From contig JAADJZ010000011.1 of the NCBI GenBank assembly GCA_011032825.1, positions 1,277,501 through 1,341,500 of the forward strand: a DNA stretch of 64,000 nucleotides, in the 5' to 3' direction. Under the pieces are notes generated by a model, which saw nothing but the letters and a program-made list of their open reading frames with translations, was not told where the DNA came from and ran no database searches. The translations under genes were made by a program, and so were the position numbers. Source of the DNA: Massariosphaeria phaeospora. Lineage: Eukaryota > Ascomycota > Dothideomycetes > Pleosporales. Shown here piece by piece: positions 1 to 10,495 of the stretch (the first letter of the stretch is position 1; each line of letters begins with the position of its first letter).

Positions 1-298
1 ACTAATCGTACAAACCTATTTATTTTTCTCTAGTTATAATTGCTAAGCTCTAATAAAAAGCTATTGCCTAATTCTTTATTTTGCGTGAACTTATTAAGGA
101 TAGGCTTAGAATTAGGTAGTAATATGCCTGTAGCTCTAAAAGAGCTAAAAATAGTTAATTCTTTAAAGGAAGCTTTCTACGCATTCTAGAATAAAGAAAA
201 GAAATTGCCTTTAGTAATAGAAGCTAGGCTCTAGCTTCTATAAAGATATTCTAATAGCTTTGCTAAGTAAGCTGTTAATAGAAGCTTAAACATTGCTA

Positions 299-2147
299 AC
301 GTAGATACTAAGCGAGTCGCGCATCCAAGCGAGTCGCGCACTCTACCAACTTTGAGCACCTCTTCAAGCGTGCAACTCAACCACATTTAGAGATAATACA
401 TAGATATTAATACAGTAGATTAAGCAGTATCTAAAGTATCTTTTTTGCACGTACGTGAGTTGTGCCTAGTCTCTCTGCACCTCTTGCAGCGCGCCAGAGC
501 CTGGCGGCTGAGGCCTAATCGCTCTCCATCTTGACGCTGTTCACGCTCAATCTGCTAGTCAGCCTTTTTTTGAGCTAGTATATCCTCTCCCTCTCTCTTT
601 GTTAAGGTCCTGCGCTTCTGTATTCGCTTCTTTTTGCGCTGCCTACGCTTGCTTGCGGCTTCGTTAGCTCTCTCAAGGCTGGTGATCCGATCGCGCATCA
701 GCTCAGCCGAGAGCATCATTACCTCTGCCCCCTTCTTAAGCTGGCCAATTGCTTGAATAATTGAGGCAGGTGATGAGCTCTTGTGCCGCTGTATGCGATT
801 ACGTATTAATGTTAATTAAGCCTCAAGCTCACGTACGTTACTCGGCGTTTTGGCTTCCCAAGGAGCTTCTGTTAGAGCATCTAGTGTAGGTGTACGGAGC
901 CGCACATCCAGCTTTGACAGAACAACGTCTGGCTAGAGTGGGACAAGGCCTGCGCCTCGAAAGGCTGAGCAGATATTGGCTGACGTAAACGATCGCGTAA
1001 AGGCTGCCTTAAAGGCTGGCAGAAATTCAAGCTTCGTAATGTGGTTAATGTGGTGGCGGATCAGCGCCTCGATCTCCCGGCTGTACGCGCGCTTCAACGG
1101 CGAGAAGCAGCCAACGTCAAGCGGCTGCAGTAGGTGGGATGAGTGGGGCGGCATGCAGAGCGTGTAGATATTGTTCTCCTTGCAAAGCTCTTGAAACTCA
1201 AGGGAGTAGTAGCTCTCATGGCCATCGAGGATAAGCAGCCGACGCGCTCCAACTACCTTGCCCTCTGTATGCTTGATGAAGTGCTTCAGCCAGTCAACTT
1301 CTATCTCGTTGGTCGTCCAGCCGTTGTCGCTGACTGCGATAGCCTAGTCGCGCGGGATATCCTCCTCGTACCAGGCAGATAGGTGGTGCTTGCCAGCAAA
1401 GATGATAAACGGTGGGATAGCCCAACCAGCAGCGTTGATTCCCTGGATCACCGTCGTCCATTCGCGATTGCCAGGCTGGATAGCTTTTGGTCGGCCTCTC
1501 CTCTCTGATCCTGTCACGACGAGCTAGGTCGTTATCTTGCCCATCATAAAGCCAGCCTCGTCGAAGTTGTAGACGTCATCATCACAGATGCCGTACTTGG
1601 CCTTTGTCTGCTCTACGAGCTCAAACTAGCTCTTGATTAAGACTAGGTCCTCGCAGAGAGCTCTCTGCCTATCGTAGGCTCGATTGAAACGCGTCGTAAG
1701 ACTGTCTGTACGCTTGACAAAGTTGCGCGGCCAGTCTCTGCCTACCGGAGAGCCACTACGCGCCGAGAGCAGCTTATCAGCCATATCACGTACAGCTGCG
1801 TACGTAGGCGCAAATCCACGTTGATCTAGGTCGAGTATATAGCTAACAATCACCTCCTCTTCTAGCTAGGTAAGCTTCTTTGAGTTGGGCTCACAATCGC
1901 GTCGGGCAGGCTTTCCAGCGCGTCGGTCGCGCAGTGTGCTCTCAGGAACGCTAAAGATTGTAGCAGCACGTCGATTGCTCTGTAATTGGCTAGAATTAAG
2001 AGACATGATAGCAAGCTGAATACCGCCTTCAGCTGAAGGCAATATAGTGTTGTGGTGTGGAGCCATTGCAGGTTGAAGTGAAATAGGCTCAGAAAGTTGG
2101 TGGGGTGCGCGACTCGCTTGGATGCGCGACTCGCTTAGTATCTACGT
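299..2147 (-). mobile_element. Element A: complete 1.85-kb Fot1-like transposon nested in element B
   Basis: TA target duplication at 297-298 and 2148-2149. The terminal inverted repeats of about 42 bp begin ACGTAGATACTAAG. Each TIR contains the motif AAGCGAGTCGCGCA twice in tandem. Length (1849 bp) and TA duplication fit the Fot1 group. The element is much less decayed than its host B, so it inserted later. Confidence 0.93.
420..2066 (-). pseudogene. Fot1-like transposase of element A, broken by nonsense mutations
   Basis: One continuous 549-codon frame from the ATG at 2066 to the TAA at 420, interrupted only by in-frame stops, nearly all TAG. In order: an N-terminal helix-turn-helix with a basic ARRDCEPNSKK stretch, a CENP-B-type second HTH, a DDE catalytic core with the first Asp in YNFDEAGF, the second in LLILDGHES and the third in LQPLDVGCF, and a C-terminal basic region ending in a CCHC zinc knuckle (CxxC...H....C). 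Family: DDE_1 transposase that cuts and pastes at TA. The stops fit CAG or TGG changed to TAG, as expected of repeat-induced point mutation. Confidence 0.9.
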
Positions 2148-3173
2148 TACATCAAGTAGCTAAAACGTATAAGTTAAATAAAAAAGTAGAATAGCAAGAA
2201 ACATCTTGTTCTAATTATAGTAGTTGATAAAATCTATAGTAATATAGAATCCGTAGCTATCTAGAATTAGAAGTTAATAAGATTGTTGTGTTTTTTCTTT
2301 TGTACAGCGATTAAACACTTGCTTAAGCTAAGCAAGTTCAATATCGTTGTTCGTCTAGCTAAAAAGTAATAAAGTAATAAAAACTAAGTGTTTTTCTGCC
2401 TAGCTTAATTAAATGCTTTTGTTAGCAGCTTTATAGATAAGGCTTAGAAGCAAAGTAGTTCTATTAGCGCATATACATGCTAGAAGCGTAACGTTAATCT
2501 ATGCGCAGTTTCTATTCTAGAGTAATACTCTAACCTCTTTCTTCTTCTACATTCGTTGGCTGAATATTCTTTTTAATCTACTAACAACACTAATTATAAA
2601 GCTTTTCTTATCTATATTGTAGATATAACGAGAATCTATTTGATATTAATCAATCTTGCTATGTAGAAGCTAAAAATAGAAGCAATATTTATTCTCTAAA
2701 TTAGCTTTGTAGCAATTGCTATTCATGCTAACTATCTATTGTAATATAAAATAAATGCTGTGCTAGTTGATAAAGCTCGTAACCTAGCTTTTACTAACTA
2801 GCTTCTAGGCTATCGTTGATGCGAAATTTCGTATTATCTCTCTTGTAGGAGGTTTATGTTTCTTTGATAATTCTTTAATATACTGTACAAGCTCCTGCTC
2901 TTGTTGTAGGCTAAGTTTCTGTTGGTCAAAGTTCTTAGAAGTTCTAGAGCCGCGAGCGTGTTAGGCCTCAGTGTCTTCGGCTTAAAGTGGAGCGCACAAC
3001 ACTATGTTTAGTAGCAATTTCTGTATATGAGAAATCTTCTTCTAGTTCTTGCGATTCGATTTCTTCAATCGCAGCCTGTATTGGGTTCATATTGGTGGAG
3101 TTGTCGCGTGTTGAAGACAATAGAGTTTGTCGTGTTTTGGTGTTCCGCGTGCATCACGCGCACGGACACGTTA

Positions 3174-5309
3174 CTAGGTATGCCCGTGCGCACCGTGCCC
3201 GGAGTCGGCCTGTGCCCCAAAAACAACATGCTTACTACTACAAACATGAGTTTATTGCAACAGCCACAATAGCTATTATTGCGAGATTTTTTGCTAGAGT
3301 AATTGAGATAAGGCTTTTGTACAGCTTGTATTATCTATATTTAGATAGAACGTTGATAGCGCGGCCGCGGCTGTTTACTCTGGGTGGAGCAGCTGATGCA
3401 GCTTCAAGCGACGCCGCGCGAGCTGCACTACTACCCGTACGTTTCTAACGCTTATCCTTAGGTAAGAATGCTCGTAAGGCTTTGCGCTTGCCTGTTTAGG
3501 ACGTTTGTAGAGCCTTTTTAGTGTTCTGAGCTTCAATCTTGCGTGCGCGCTTAGCTGCTTTCTTGGCTCTTTTCTTCTTTTTAACTACTTTAGCTGCCTT
3601 CTGCGCTACGCGTTTCTTCTCGGCTTTAGTTTTACAGAGGAGTTTAGCTAAGGCTTGAAGCTCTTTTCGGTTAGCTCGCGCGAGCTTCTGCATATGCTTA
3701 TTTTTCTTTTTAACTTTCTTTCGAGCACGCGCCTTACAGACCTTGCTAGGTAACTACTACTTAGCTCTACTATAATACTCCTTGCGCTGCTGCAAATCTA
3801 GAGGTTTGCTATGCTTTTTATGCTTTTTCTTAGCTAATAGAGCCTTCCTTAAGCCACCGTTTTTGTGTTTAAAAAGCTCGTTCTAAACCTAAAAGTAGTG
3901 AACTGTGAGGCCAAGCTTCTTTGACTCTTTTGCGCTTTCATTCTTTACCGCAGGCCGTACGAGGCGATCTAGGTAACGCTAATTAGCATTCTTAAAAGCA
4001 GATACCTTACCTCTATCTATTTTATCTTTATTTGAAGCTTCTTAGGTGAAGCGTTTGAGTATAACGTCTAGATCTATAGGCCAAATACCAGTAGCTTCAA
4101 AAGACTTAAGAATAGTTTCTTTTTTGAACGAAGCTTGCCACGATCTCTAGAACAACGAGAAAAAGTTTTCTTTCTTGATTAGAACTAGCCCTTGGCTGCG
4201 CTGGATATAAGACAATAGCTCCTTGCCGTAAGAGTTGAATAGAAGCTTGAACATAACGAAGTCGAGAAGTTAGAGCGTGTGAGTTGAGTAAAGAGAAAGT
4301 ATAGCTAAGAGTATTCAATTGCAGTTACAATAGTTAATAAACTCCATCGTTAGGTAGCTCCTATAGCTGTTAACAATAAGCAATTAGTAAGCTCGTCAAG
4401 CTTGCTTCTTTGTACAGCGATTAAACACTTGCTTAAGCTATGCCAATCTAACGTCGTTGTTGCTTTAACTAGAGAGAGTTGAGGTAACAAAGACGTTGTG
4501 TTTTTTAGCTTTAATACTAGCTACCTATGTCGATTGTAGTGTCTTTGATGCGCTCTTATAAATAAGGCTAGGGCCGCTAGGCAGCAACAACGTCCTATCT
4601 GCGCAAACTGCTGCTACAAGAGTTATCTACTTACGTAAGCTATTCTAGCGGGCTGCTTTTACCTCCTTTTTCTTTTATAAACGTTGAGAGAACACTCGTT
4701 TTAAGCAGCTAATTACACTAATTATAAACTTCTTTTCATCTATATTGTACGTTTGCTTAGGCTGAACGTTGTACTCCTTTATTTTCTTATGCAAGAGGTT
4801 AAAGTATAGCTTGTACTTATTCTCTAAGTTAGCTGCGTAGCGGTTAGAGTCCATAGCAGCTGTCTATTTTGAGATGAGATCGCCTTGGTTTCGGTGAAAG
4901 AAGCGCGTGACCTAGCTGTTAGAAACGAGTAATTTGGCTATCTTAGACTTAAAATTTTGCACTATATCTCTTGTAGGAGGTAGCTTTTGCTTTGTTAAGC
5001 CTACGATATACCGCACATGCTCTAACTCTTGTTGTAGGCTGAGTTTCTAGTGCGACGCGTTCCTAGCGTCCTAGGAAGCTGTCACGCCCCTCCACCTTCG
5101 CCCTAGCGTCGAGCGGTTGACGCTATATTGATCAGCAACCTGTTGGAGGGTATATTTTGCGCCTGGTTCGCGCGAGTTCAAATCTTCAATCGCCTTGTCG
5201 ATCGGATCCATGGTGGTTGAGTAGTCGCGTGTTGAAAAAGGTGAGTTGGGACGCGAGTTTGTTGTTGCGGGGCACGGGCCGACTCCGGGCACGGTGCGCA
5301 CGGGCACAG
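3174..5309 (-). mobile_element. Element C: RIP-degraded pogo-like transposon
   Basis: Inverted termini share TGCCCGTGCGCACCGTGCCC and the following GGAGTCGGCC. The outermost few bases differ (left end somewhere in 3174-3181, right end 5309), with TA on both sides. It abuts element B on the left with only a TA between, and lies 23 bp from element D on the right. Length is about 2.13 kb, as for elements F, H and J. Confidence 0.85.
3331..5211 (-). pseudogene. Pogo-like transposase of element C, heavily mutated
   Basis: The frame begins at the ATG at 5211 with a Psq-type helix-turn-helix (KYTLQQVADQYSVNRSTLGRR). It carries a CENP-B-like and a DDE core with many nonsense codons, and ends in a Lys/Ala-rich coiled coil and a NSRGRAINV tail at 3331 that matches the C terminus of element F. 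Two open stretches survive (4106-4318 and 3496-3693). No active product is possible. The call rests on collinearity with the better preserved copies F and H. Confidence 0.85.
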
Positions 5310-5332
5310 TACCGGTACCGGTACCGTACTTA
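5310..5332. repeat. Short GGTACC tandem spacer between elements C and D
   Basis: The 23 bp between the two transposon ends consist of ACCGGTACC repeats between two TA dinucleotides. This is either a relic of a target site or a tiny tandem duplication. Nothing coding. Confidence 0.6.
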
Positions 5333-6168
5333 AGCGAAACTTGGCAACCGTCCGAACTCATCTCAAATATCAACACCATGTATTCAAAGCGACTCAACTT
5401 TATCAATACGCACCCAAAATTCACGAATAATGGTTCGAATTAATCGCAGAAAGTCGTTCGATTATTTTACCGTGCAACAACGAAGAAATAAGACCCGGCG
5501 CCGCGAGCTTGACCCTATCGAGCGAGCGTTTGTGGCCGGCCCATGCCTCCATGGCAATGCCTCCGTAAATAGCTGCGCCAAACTACTCGGTGTGGATCAA
5601 TCTAGGTTATCAAAGATGGTCAAGAAGTTGCAGAGCAAGGCAGAGGAATCTAGGCTTCCTGTTTATGATCCAATTCACTTTGAAAATGAGATAGGAAGAG
5701 GTAGGCCAGAATTGCTCACTCAGGCACAAAAAGATTCTATCGTTCAGATAGCCACACAAGATCGTCAACACCGTGAAAAAGTGTCCTGGCAGGCAATAAA
5801 AGACGGAGACTTCAATCATATACCTAAGATCTCGATTACAACGTTCGAAAACGTTATGTACGAAGCTAGCTACGCACGCAGAGCACCTGGGTTCAAACCT
5901 ACACTAAATAAGAAGCAGCAAAAGAACTGCCTACAGTGGGCTCTTGATCACAACTCTGATAAGTACGAAAGAGGAGATAGTAAAGGCTTCAACTTTCAAC
6001 GCGTAGTTTACACCGATGAGACCCCTGCAAGAGTTGGAGAGCAACGCGGCATAAAAAGAGCTTGGTGTAAACCTAGAGAGGAGTATCACGACGACGTCAA
6101 GAGGCTCAAGCTTCGTAATACATGTACGTTGCAGTTCTACGGCGCATTTACGTACGGCGAGAAGGGCC

Positions 6169-7311
6169 CAGCGTTTTGCATGGAGGGAGTTCCGTGAGCT
6201 CTCTCCATACTCCCTCCATCCACAATCTCCATGGAGAGGCTATATATATCGCTTGGCTATACTAACTTGTATGGGAGTAGGATATCCGCAAGCGTATAGC
6301 TTAAATACACGGTGTATATCAAGATGGAGCGGCAGGATCACGTGCCTCCAAAGTCAACTATCCATGAACGCCTTGATTGCTCTAAGTACACTGTATAGTA
6401 GCTGTTTTCTGCTTCTAGCTAGCTTCGCCCATCACCCAAGATTCCGCAAATAGTACTCTGCTAGCCTCAATCTCATCATCGTCGTCGCCACCGTTGATCA
6501 AGAGCTCTGCCTGGGTGGCAACGTCGGCGTCGTCCCCTCCGCGCAAAGTTTCGCCATGGTTGCCAATGACTATGAGGCCAGAATTGCCCCAATTTTGTAG
6601 GCAAAGGCACCCCTCTAGTGTACTCTCTTTCATGTTTGAGCGCCGAGGCGATAGAGTTATCCCCCCTTTGCTGAAAATCCTCTCTGGCTCAGAGCTCATA
6701 GCGGGAATCGATAGTATATCGATAGCCATACGTGAGAGGCGTGGGTACAGTGCCTTGATAGCTGATCGTCTCCAATATCAGCGCAGTTGTATCCCAATTG
6801 ACCTAGGAGTAATTGAAGGGCGCCTGAAAAACAGGCTGCGCGTTAAGTAGGACCTCCAAACTATCACTGTTTGTTTGCTGGAACTGCGTAGGTACGGGGA
6901 CGTCCGCGGAATCGAGTTCGGTGAGATCGCTCGTAGATTCGTCATCGTGGATAACCATCGGCTGGCTACTGGATAGGGGTCCATCGTCGCGCGCACGCTT
7001 AGCAGGCGTACGAGGAGGCTTATTATTGCGTCGTTTCGTCATACTATCAATATCAAAGACAGTAGCCAATTTGGTGGTGGATTGATGAAGCAGTGATGAG
7101 ATTTGGCAGATGCGGCGGGTGCGGGGGATGTCATGACGTTCAGACGCTATATGCCGAGACTCGGCGAAATACAATCACATTTGGATCACGGCTACGGGAC
7201 TTCCTATTTAGGTAAGACGGCTAGATTACTAAGCTCTATTCACTCCATGGAGTGGCTCCAGAGTATATGGAGATACTCCAGAGCACTCCGTTCCCTCCAT
7301 GCAAACCGCTG
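6169..7311 (-). mobile_element. Internally deleted hAT element nested in element D
   Basis: A perfect 8-bp target duplication GAAGGGCC (6161-6168 and 7312-7319) flanks imperfect 20-bp inverted repeats starting CAGCG(T/G)TTTGCATGGAGGGA. Both features are diagnostic of hAT transposons. At 1143 bp it is far shorter than an autonomous hAT element, and its coding parts join an N-terminal piece to the C-terminal dimerisation region, so the middle with the catalytic core is missing. Confidence 0.93.
6415..7174 (-). pseudogene. hAT transposase remnant: N-terminal piece and C-terminal dimerisation domain only
   Basis: Two open stretches on the minus strand. 7174-6803 holds a basic, Ser/Asp-rich N-terminal region. 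6729-6415 holds the hAT C-terminal dimerisation motif, recognisable from IPAMSSEPERIFSKGG followed by an Arg-Arg, a conserved Cys and LQNW. They lie in different frames, and the RNase-H-like catalytic region expected between them is absent. The element cannot move itself but could be mobilised in trans because its ends are intact. Confidence 0.85.
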
Positions 7312-8148
7312 GAAGGGCCCGTGCCATATATACAGCAAAGAAACTAAGAAGCAGAAGGCGGCGGCAGCCAAAGCGCTACGAGATGAGAATGCAGAGAATC
7401 AGGCACAGAGAGAGAACCTTGTGCCACTTGCTCGGCGCGTTTTACGCTCCATGGGAGACTCAGATGTCAACTCTCAGAAACACGCCTAGCGAAAAGATCT
7501 CGAGTATAAACGAGGTGACAGGACCCGCGAGGGTGTAGACAGCTATAGGCACCGCGAGGAGGTGCTAAAGCCTCTCATAGTGCCTTAGATCAAGCAACTC
7601 AAACAGAAGGGCAAAACTAACGTCGTACTCTTGGAGGACGGTGCCCCGGCCCACGCCTCAAAGATAGCCATGGATTTTCTAGACGTCTCTCACATCTCAA
7701 AGCTACCTTGGCCTGGCCACTCACCCGACGTCAACGCAGAGTAGCATGCATGGCCATGGATTCGGCGTCATATAACGAAGGAGTACTCTCTGTCAACCTG
7801 CGAAAACGAGTGCCGTATACAGTAGCAAGAGGAGTGGCAAAAACTGCCCATAGAGGCAATCAACAAGTGGATTGACTATGTGCCTGAGATTGTACGCCGT
7901 ATTATTGAACATGAAGGCAATAACGACTTTCATGATGGATAGAGGGGGGGGGGGTAGTCACGGGTAACTAGTATCTCGCGGAGAGAGCTCCCAAAACACC
8001 AAATCTTGGCCTCATCCTTTCCCAATTGGGCCAATATATCCAGGTTATCGAGATCTCACAGATATATCATGAATAAATGTGCATTTAACCGATTTTGTAT
8101 GTAAATTAGTATAATGGGGGGGTTTTGGGTGCATGCCAAGTTTTCGCT

Positions 8149-8613
8149 TAGGACACACTAAAAACGAGCTCCTCGTACTGAACGCTAGGTATAGAATAGA
8201 TAAGTGGGCTGACAGCTAAGAAACTTAACACCATGTTTGCTACACAATTGTCCTAATTAGGAATCAAGCCCATCAAGCCCATCAAGCCGGCCGAAAGCCC
8301 CATAAAACACCAATCCGGCCGGCCTCAGGCCAAAAGCCGGCTGGCTGGATTGTTGACATCTCTGGCAACAGGTCAGATACAACTGCGGCAGGCAAGCGCT
8401 CACCAGACTCTAAGGTCTTATGCTTGAAGAGGACATTTGCTACAAACTCCCATCCCTGCAAACTGGGAAATCGACATTATAGCACACCAACCCAATCTGG
8501 AAAGCAAAAAGTGTCGAGATTGGATCAACAATCAGGGGGCGCGCAAGAAACCGTCCGATGAGTACGCGGTCGTCGAACATCCCTCCATACAGCCCACAAC
8601 AACATATCGCCCG
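8149..8613. other. Intergenic: AA9 3' flank and GC-rich palindromic stretch
   Basis: No gene seen. At 8262-8340 there is a triple CCCATCAAG repeat and nested CCGGCCGG palindromes, possibly the end of an unidentified small repeat. Poly-G runs at 7943 and 8116 lie just outside, within the 3' end of element D. Confidence 0.5.
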
Positions 8614-10057
8614 CTAACGGTCCCAATGCGGCGGATAATCCTGAACCAGCGTCTCGCCGTCCCAGAGCGGGCCTCCGGGATAGGTATACTTGTTTGGCAA
8701 GTCTTCGTATTTACTTGTCATGCCTATACCACGCGCCCGTTAGCTTCAAAACAGGCCTCTCCCTTCAAGACAAAAAGAACACGTACCGGGCTGGTCCATC
8801 TGGAGGTTTTCGGGTATCTTGATCCCCTTTGGAAGATCGCCCGTGGTATCGCTAACCACTTCTATCTGCGCGCATGCGGGGAAGAGTTGCGGGGCCGTAT
8901 TGTATTGGGAATTGCCGTAATATACTTGATCGACGCGGACTAGGTATTTGCCTGCGGGCGTCTGTTTCGGGATGGTAGAGATGAACTGGTATTCTGTTAT
9001 TAGCCCCTCTCATTTTCATCTAACACCGTTTGCTCGACCAAACACGGGAGAAGAGAAGGATTAGCAGGGACTTACACGCGGCGCCTCCTTCCCGTCATTG
9101 TGGGGCAACCAGAACACGGGATTCGCCAGCTCCTTGCGGATTTCGATGCCGAGTGTATAAATCTTAACCCATTCACCGCTGCCGTCGTAGGTGCGGAGAT
9201 CTTGCCCTGCTGGCGCGCGCGAGAGATGCATCATCACAGGGCCTTCGTGGACGATGAGGTTGACTGGACCCATCTTTATGTTCCGTTCACAATTAGCCAG
9301 CGCTTTACTCATCCACTCATGGTCACCATGTCAACTGCCAAGGGCGGTCTTCATGTATGCTCAAGGGAAAAGAACGGGGGCGAATGGTTAAGGACGGCTT
9401 ACCTCGCTGGTATCGTTCGTGCACACGCCCTTGTCTCCGGGACAGTTATCCCACTGCACACGGTCCGGATCGTCCCAACTATTCGGGTATAAAGCGGGGG
9501 TTAGGACAAGGAACTCGATTGTGTCGCCGGGCTTGACCTGCAGGGTTTCCGTAGCACCGGCCCAGGCCATGTTGTCACGGCCGCAGCGGACGCTTTCGAC
9601 CGATGCGTTCGAGTAGACGGGGTAAGCCCATATGATAGGGTTCATTTCCGAGCCGGCGCCGGTCTCGTTGTACGGGGCTGTGTTGTTACTGTTCTTGTTA
9701 GGAGGGATGGAAAGGGGGATTAAGATTACGACCGCGCCGTTTCCTACTGCTGCTGCTGCTAGCAGTAAGAGAAAGGGGAGTATTGTTGAGAGTTGTGAAG
9801 TTGGTAACGATGGAGAAGACAAGGTTCCGAGCAGAGTTCTATGGAGGATGAGGGCAAGGAGGTTACTTACCGTATGTACTGGAGAGGGCGCTGCCATACG
9901 CCGTTGTGGGCGATGCGAACAAAGGTATCTTGTTAGGTTTTGTTAGTATGATGGGAGAGGGGGAAAGGGGGAGTTGTGGGCAGGGTGTATGTTTACTGTG
10001 AGCATGTGCCAAGGAAGCTGCGGCCACGAGCGTAGCCAAGGTGGGTAGAGAGAACAT
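8614..10057 (-). CDS. AA9-family lytic polysaccharide monooxygenase, non-canonical active site
   Basis: Secreted copper enzyme of the AA9 (former GH61) family, which oxidatively cleaves cellulose or related glucans outside the cell. Proposed exons on the minus strand: 10057-9997, 9928-9871, 9688-9403, 9273-9076, 8985-8787, 8723-8614, all with GT-AG introns, giving about 303 aa (intron 4 has an alternative donor/acceptor pair). Residues 1-19 form a signal peptide ending AHA, so the mature protein starts with His20, the copper-binding His. The second copper His is His144 in HEGPV. The YDGSGEWVKIY and AGKYLVR...FPACAQ blocks are typical of the family. Oddities: the axial Tyr of the QxY motif is Phe236, and the conserved His in the preceding loop (usually ...LH..) is missing. 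There is no CBM. The family is certain; activity is not. Confidence 0.9.
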
Positions 10058-10495
10058 GGTGTTGACCGAGTGATTTGGAAGTTGAGGAGGTGGGTGTGTT
10101 GGTTTGAACCTTTTCACCAATTCCACCGTCTTATATATCCATCCTGATACTTTCAGGCCGACCACGATCCCCCCCTCCCCTCATGAAAGCTCCTCTATAT
10201 CCATGATACTGTGTTATCGCCCTCGCTGCATCTCCGACCGACCACCACCCGACACCGTATAACCGTAAGGCAGTTGCAGTATTCTTTCTGCACGCTACAT
10301 GGACGGCCAGGTCCCCGGCACCCGACACCGACCACTGAGCAACGCGTCTTCCGCTTAACCAGCTCAGGGGAAAAACGCGCCAATCCAGACGCGCATTGAA
10401 TATACTCGGCAGGAAGTGTGTCTCACACTACTGTGGAGAGGTGGAAAAACGCCTTGCCCCGCAACGGTAGTTTAGCCAGGATGGGTTTAGCCATA
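10058..10495. other. Upstream region of the AA9 gene
   Basis: Holds the AA9 promoter. A TATATAA-like box (reverse strand, about 10132-10138) lies about 75 bp upstream of the ATG. No other gene seen before element F begins at 10496. Confidence 0.5.

Larger units (their letters stand above)
1..3171 (-). mobile_element. Element B: RIP-degraded pogo-like DNA transposon, off left edge, split by element A
   Basis: Minus-strand pogo-type (Tc1/mariner superfamily) transposase remnant. The start codon is at 3090 and an N-terminal helix-turn-helix region reads leftwards. The catalytic region around the third Asp (LLDV) stops exactly at the TA at 2148-2149, and the same reading continues at 298 down to base 1, so element A sits inside it. 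The right terminus (about 3129-3171) ends in a GCGCACGGACACG motif also found at the ends of element F. The frame is full of stops, mostly TAG. The left terminus and the C-terminal coiled coil lie outside the window. The family call is by resemblance to F, H and J in this same window. Confidence 0.8.
5430..7942 (+). pseudogene. Tc1-like DDE transposase, split by insertion and carrying four TAG stops
   Basis: The N-terminal half is open from 5430. It has a helix-turn-helix region (SVNSCAKLLGVDQSRLSKMV) and the first catalytic Asp in VVYTDETP. The frame is broken at 6168 by the hAT element and resumes at 7320 in register (KGPCHIY). The second half holds the second Asp in LLEDGAPAH and the catalytic Glu in HSPDVNAE, and ends at the TAG at 7940-7942. 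Every one of the four other in-frame stops I read in the second half is TAG. Removing the hAT element and one 8-bp duplication would leave the frame in phase. Confidence 0.88.
5333..8148 (+). mobile_element. Element D: Tc1-like transposon interrupted by a hAT element
   Basis: TA duplications at 5331-5332 and 8149-8150. Short imperfect inverted ends begin AGCGAAACTTGGCA (left) and AGCGAAAACTTGGCA (right, reverse complement). Without the nested hAT insertion the element would be about 1665 bp, a normal Tc1/mariner size. It belongs to a different lineage from the Fot1/pogo elements, because its catalytic triad ends in Glu. Confidence 0.88.

Noticed and set aside
2987..3448. 153-codon plus-strand frame across the B/C junction
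   Set aside because: Antisense to transposase 5' and 3' ends and spans two elements.
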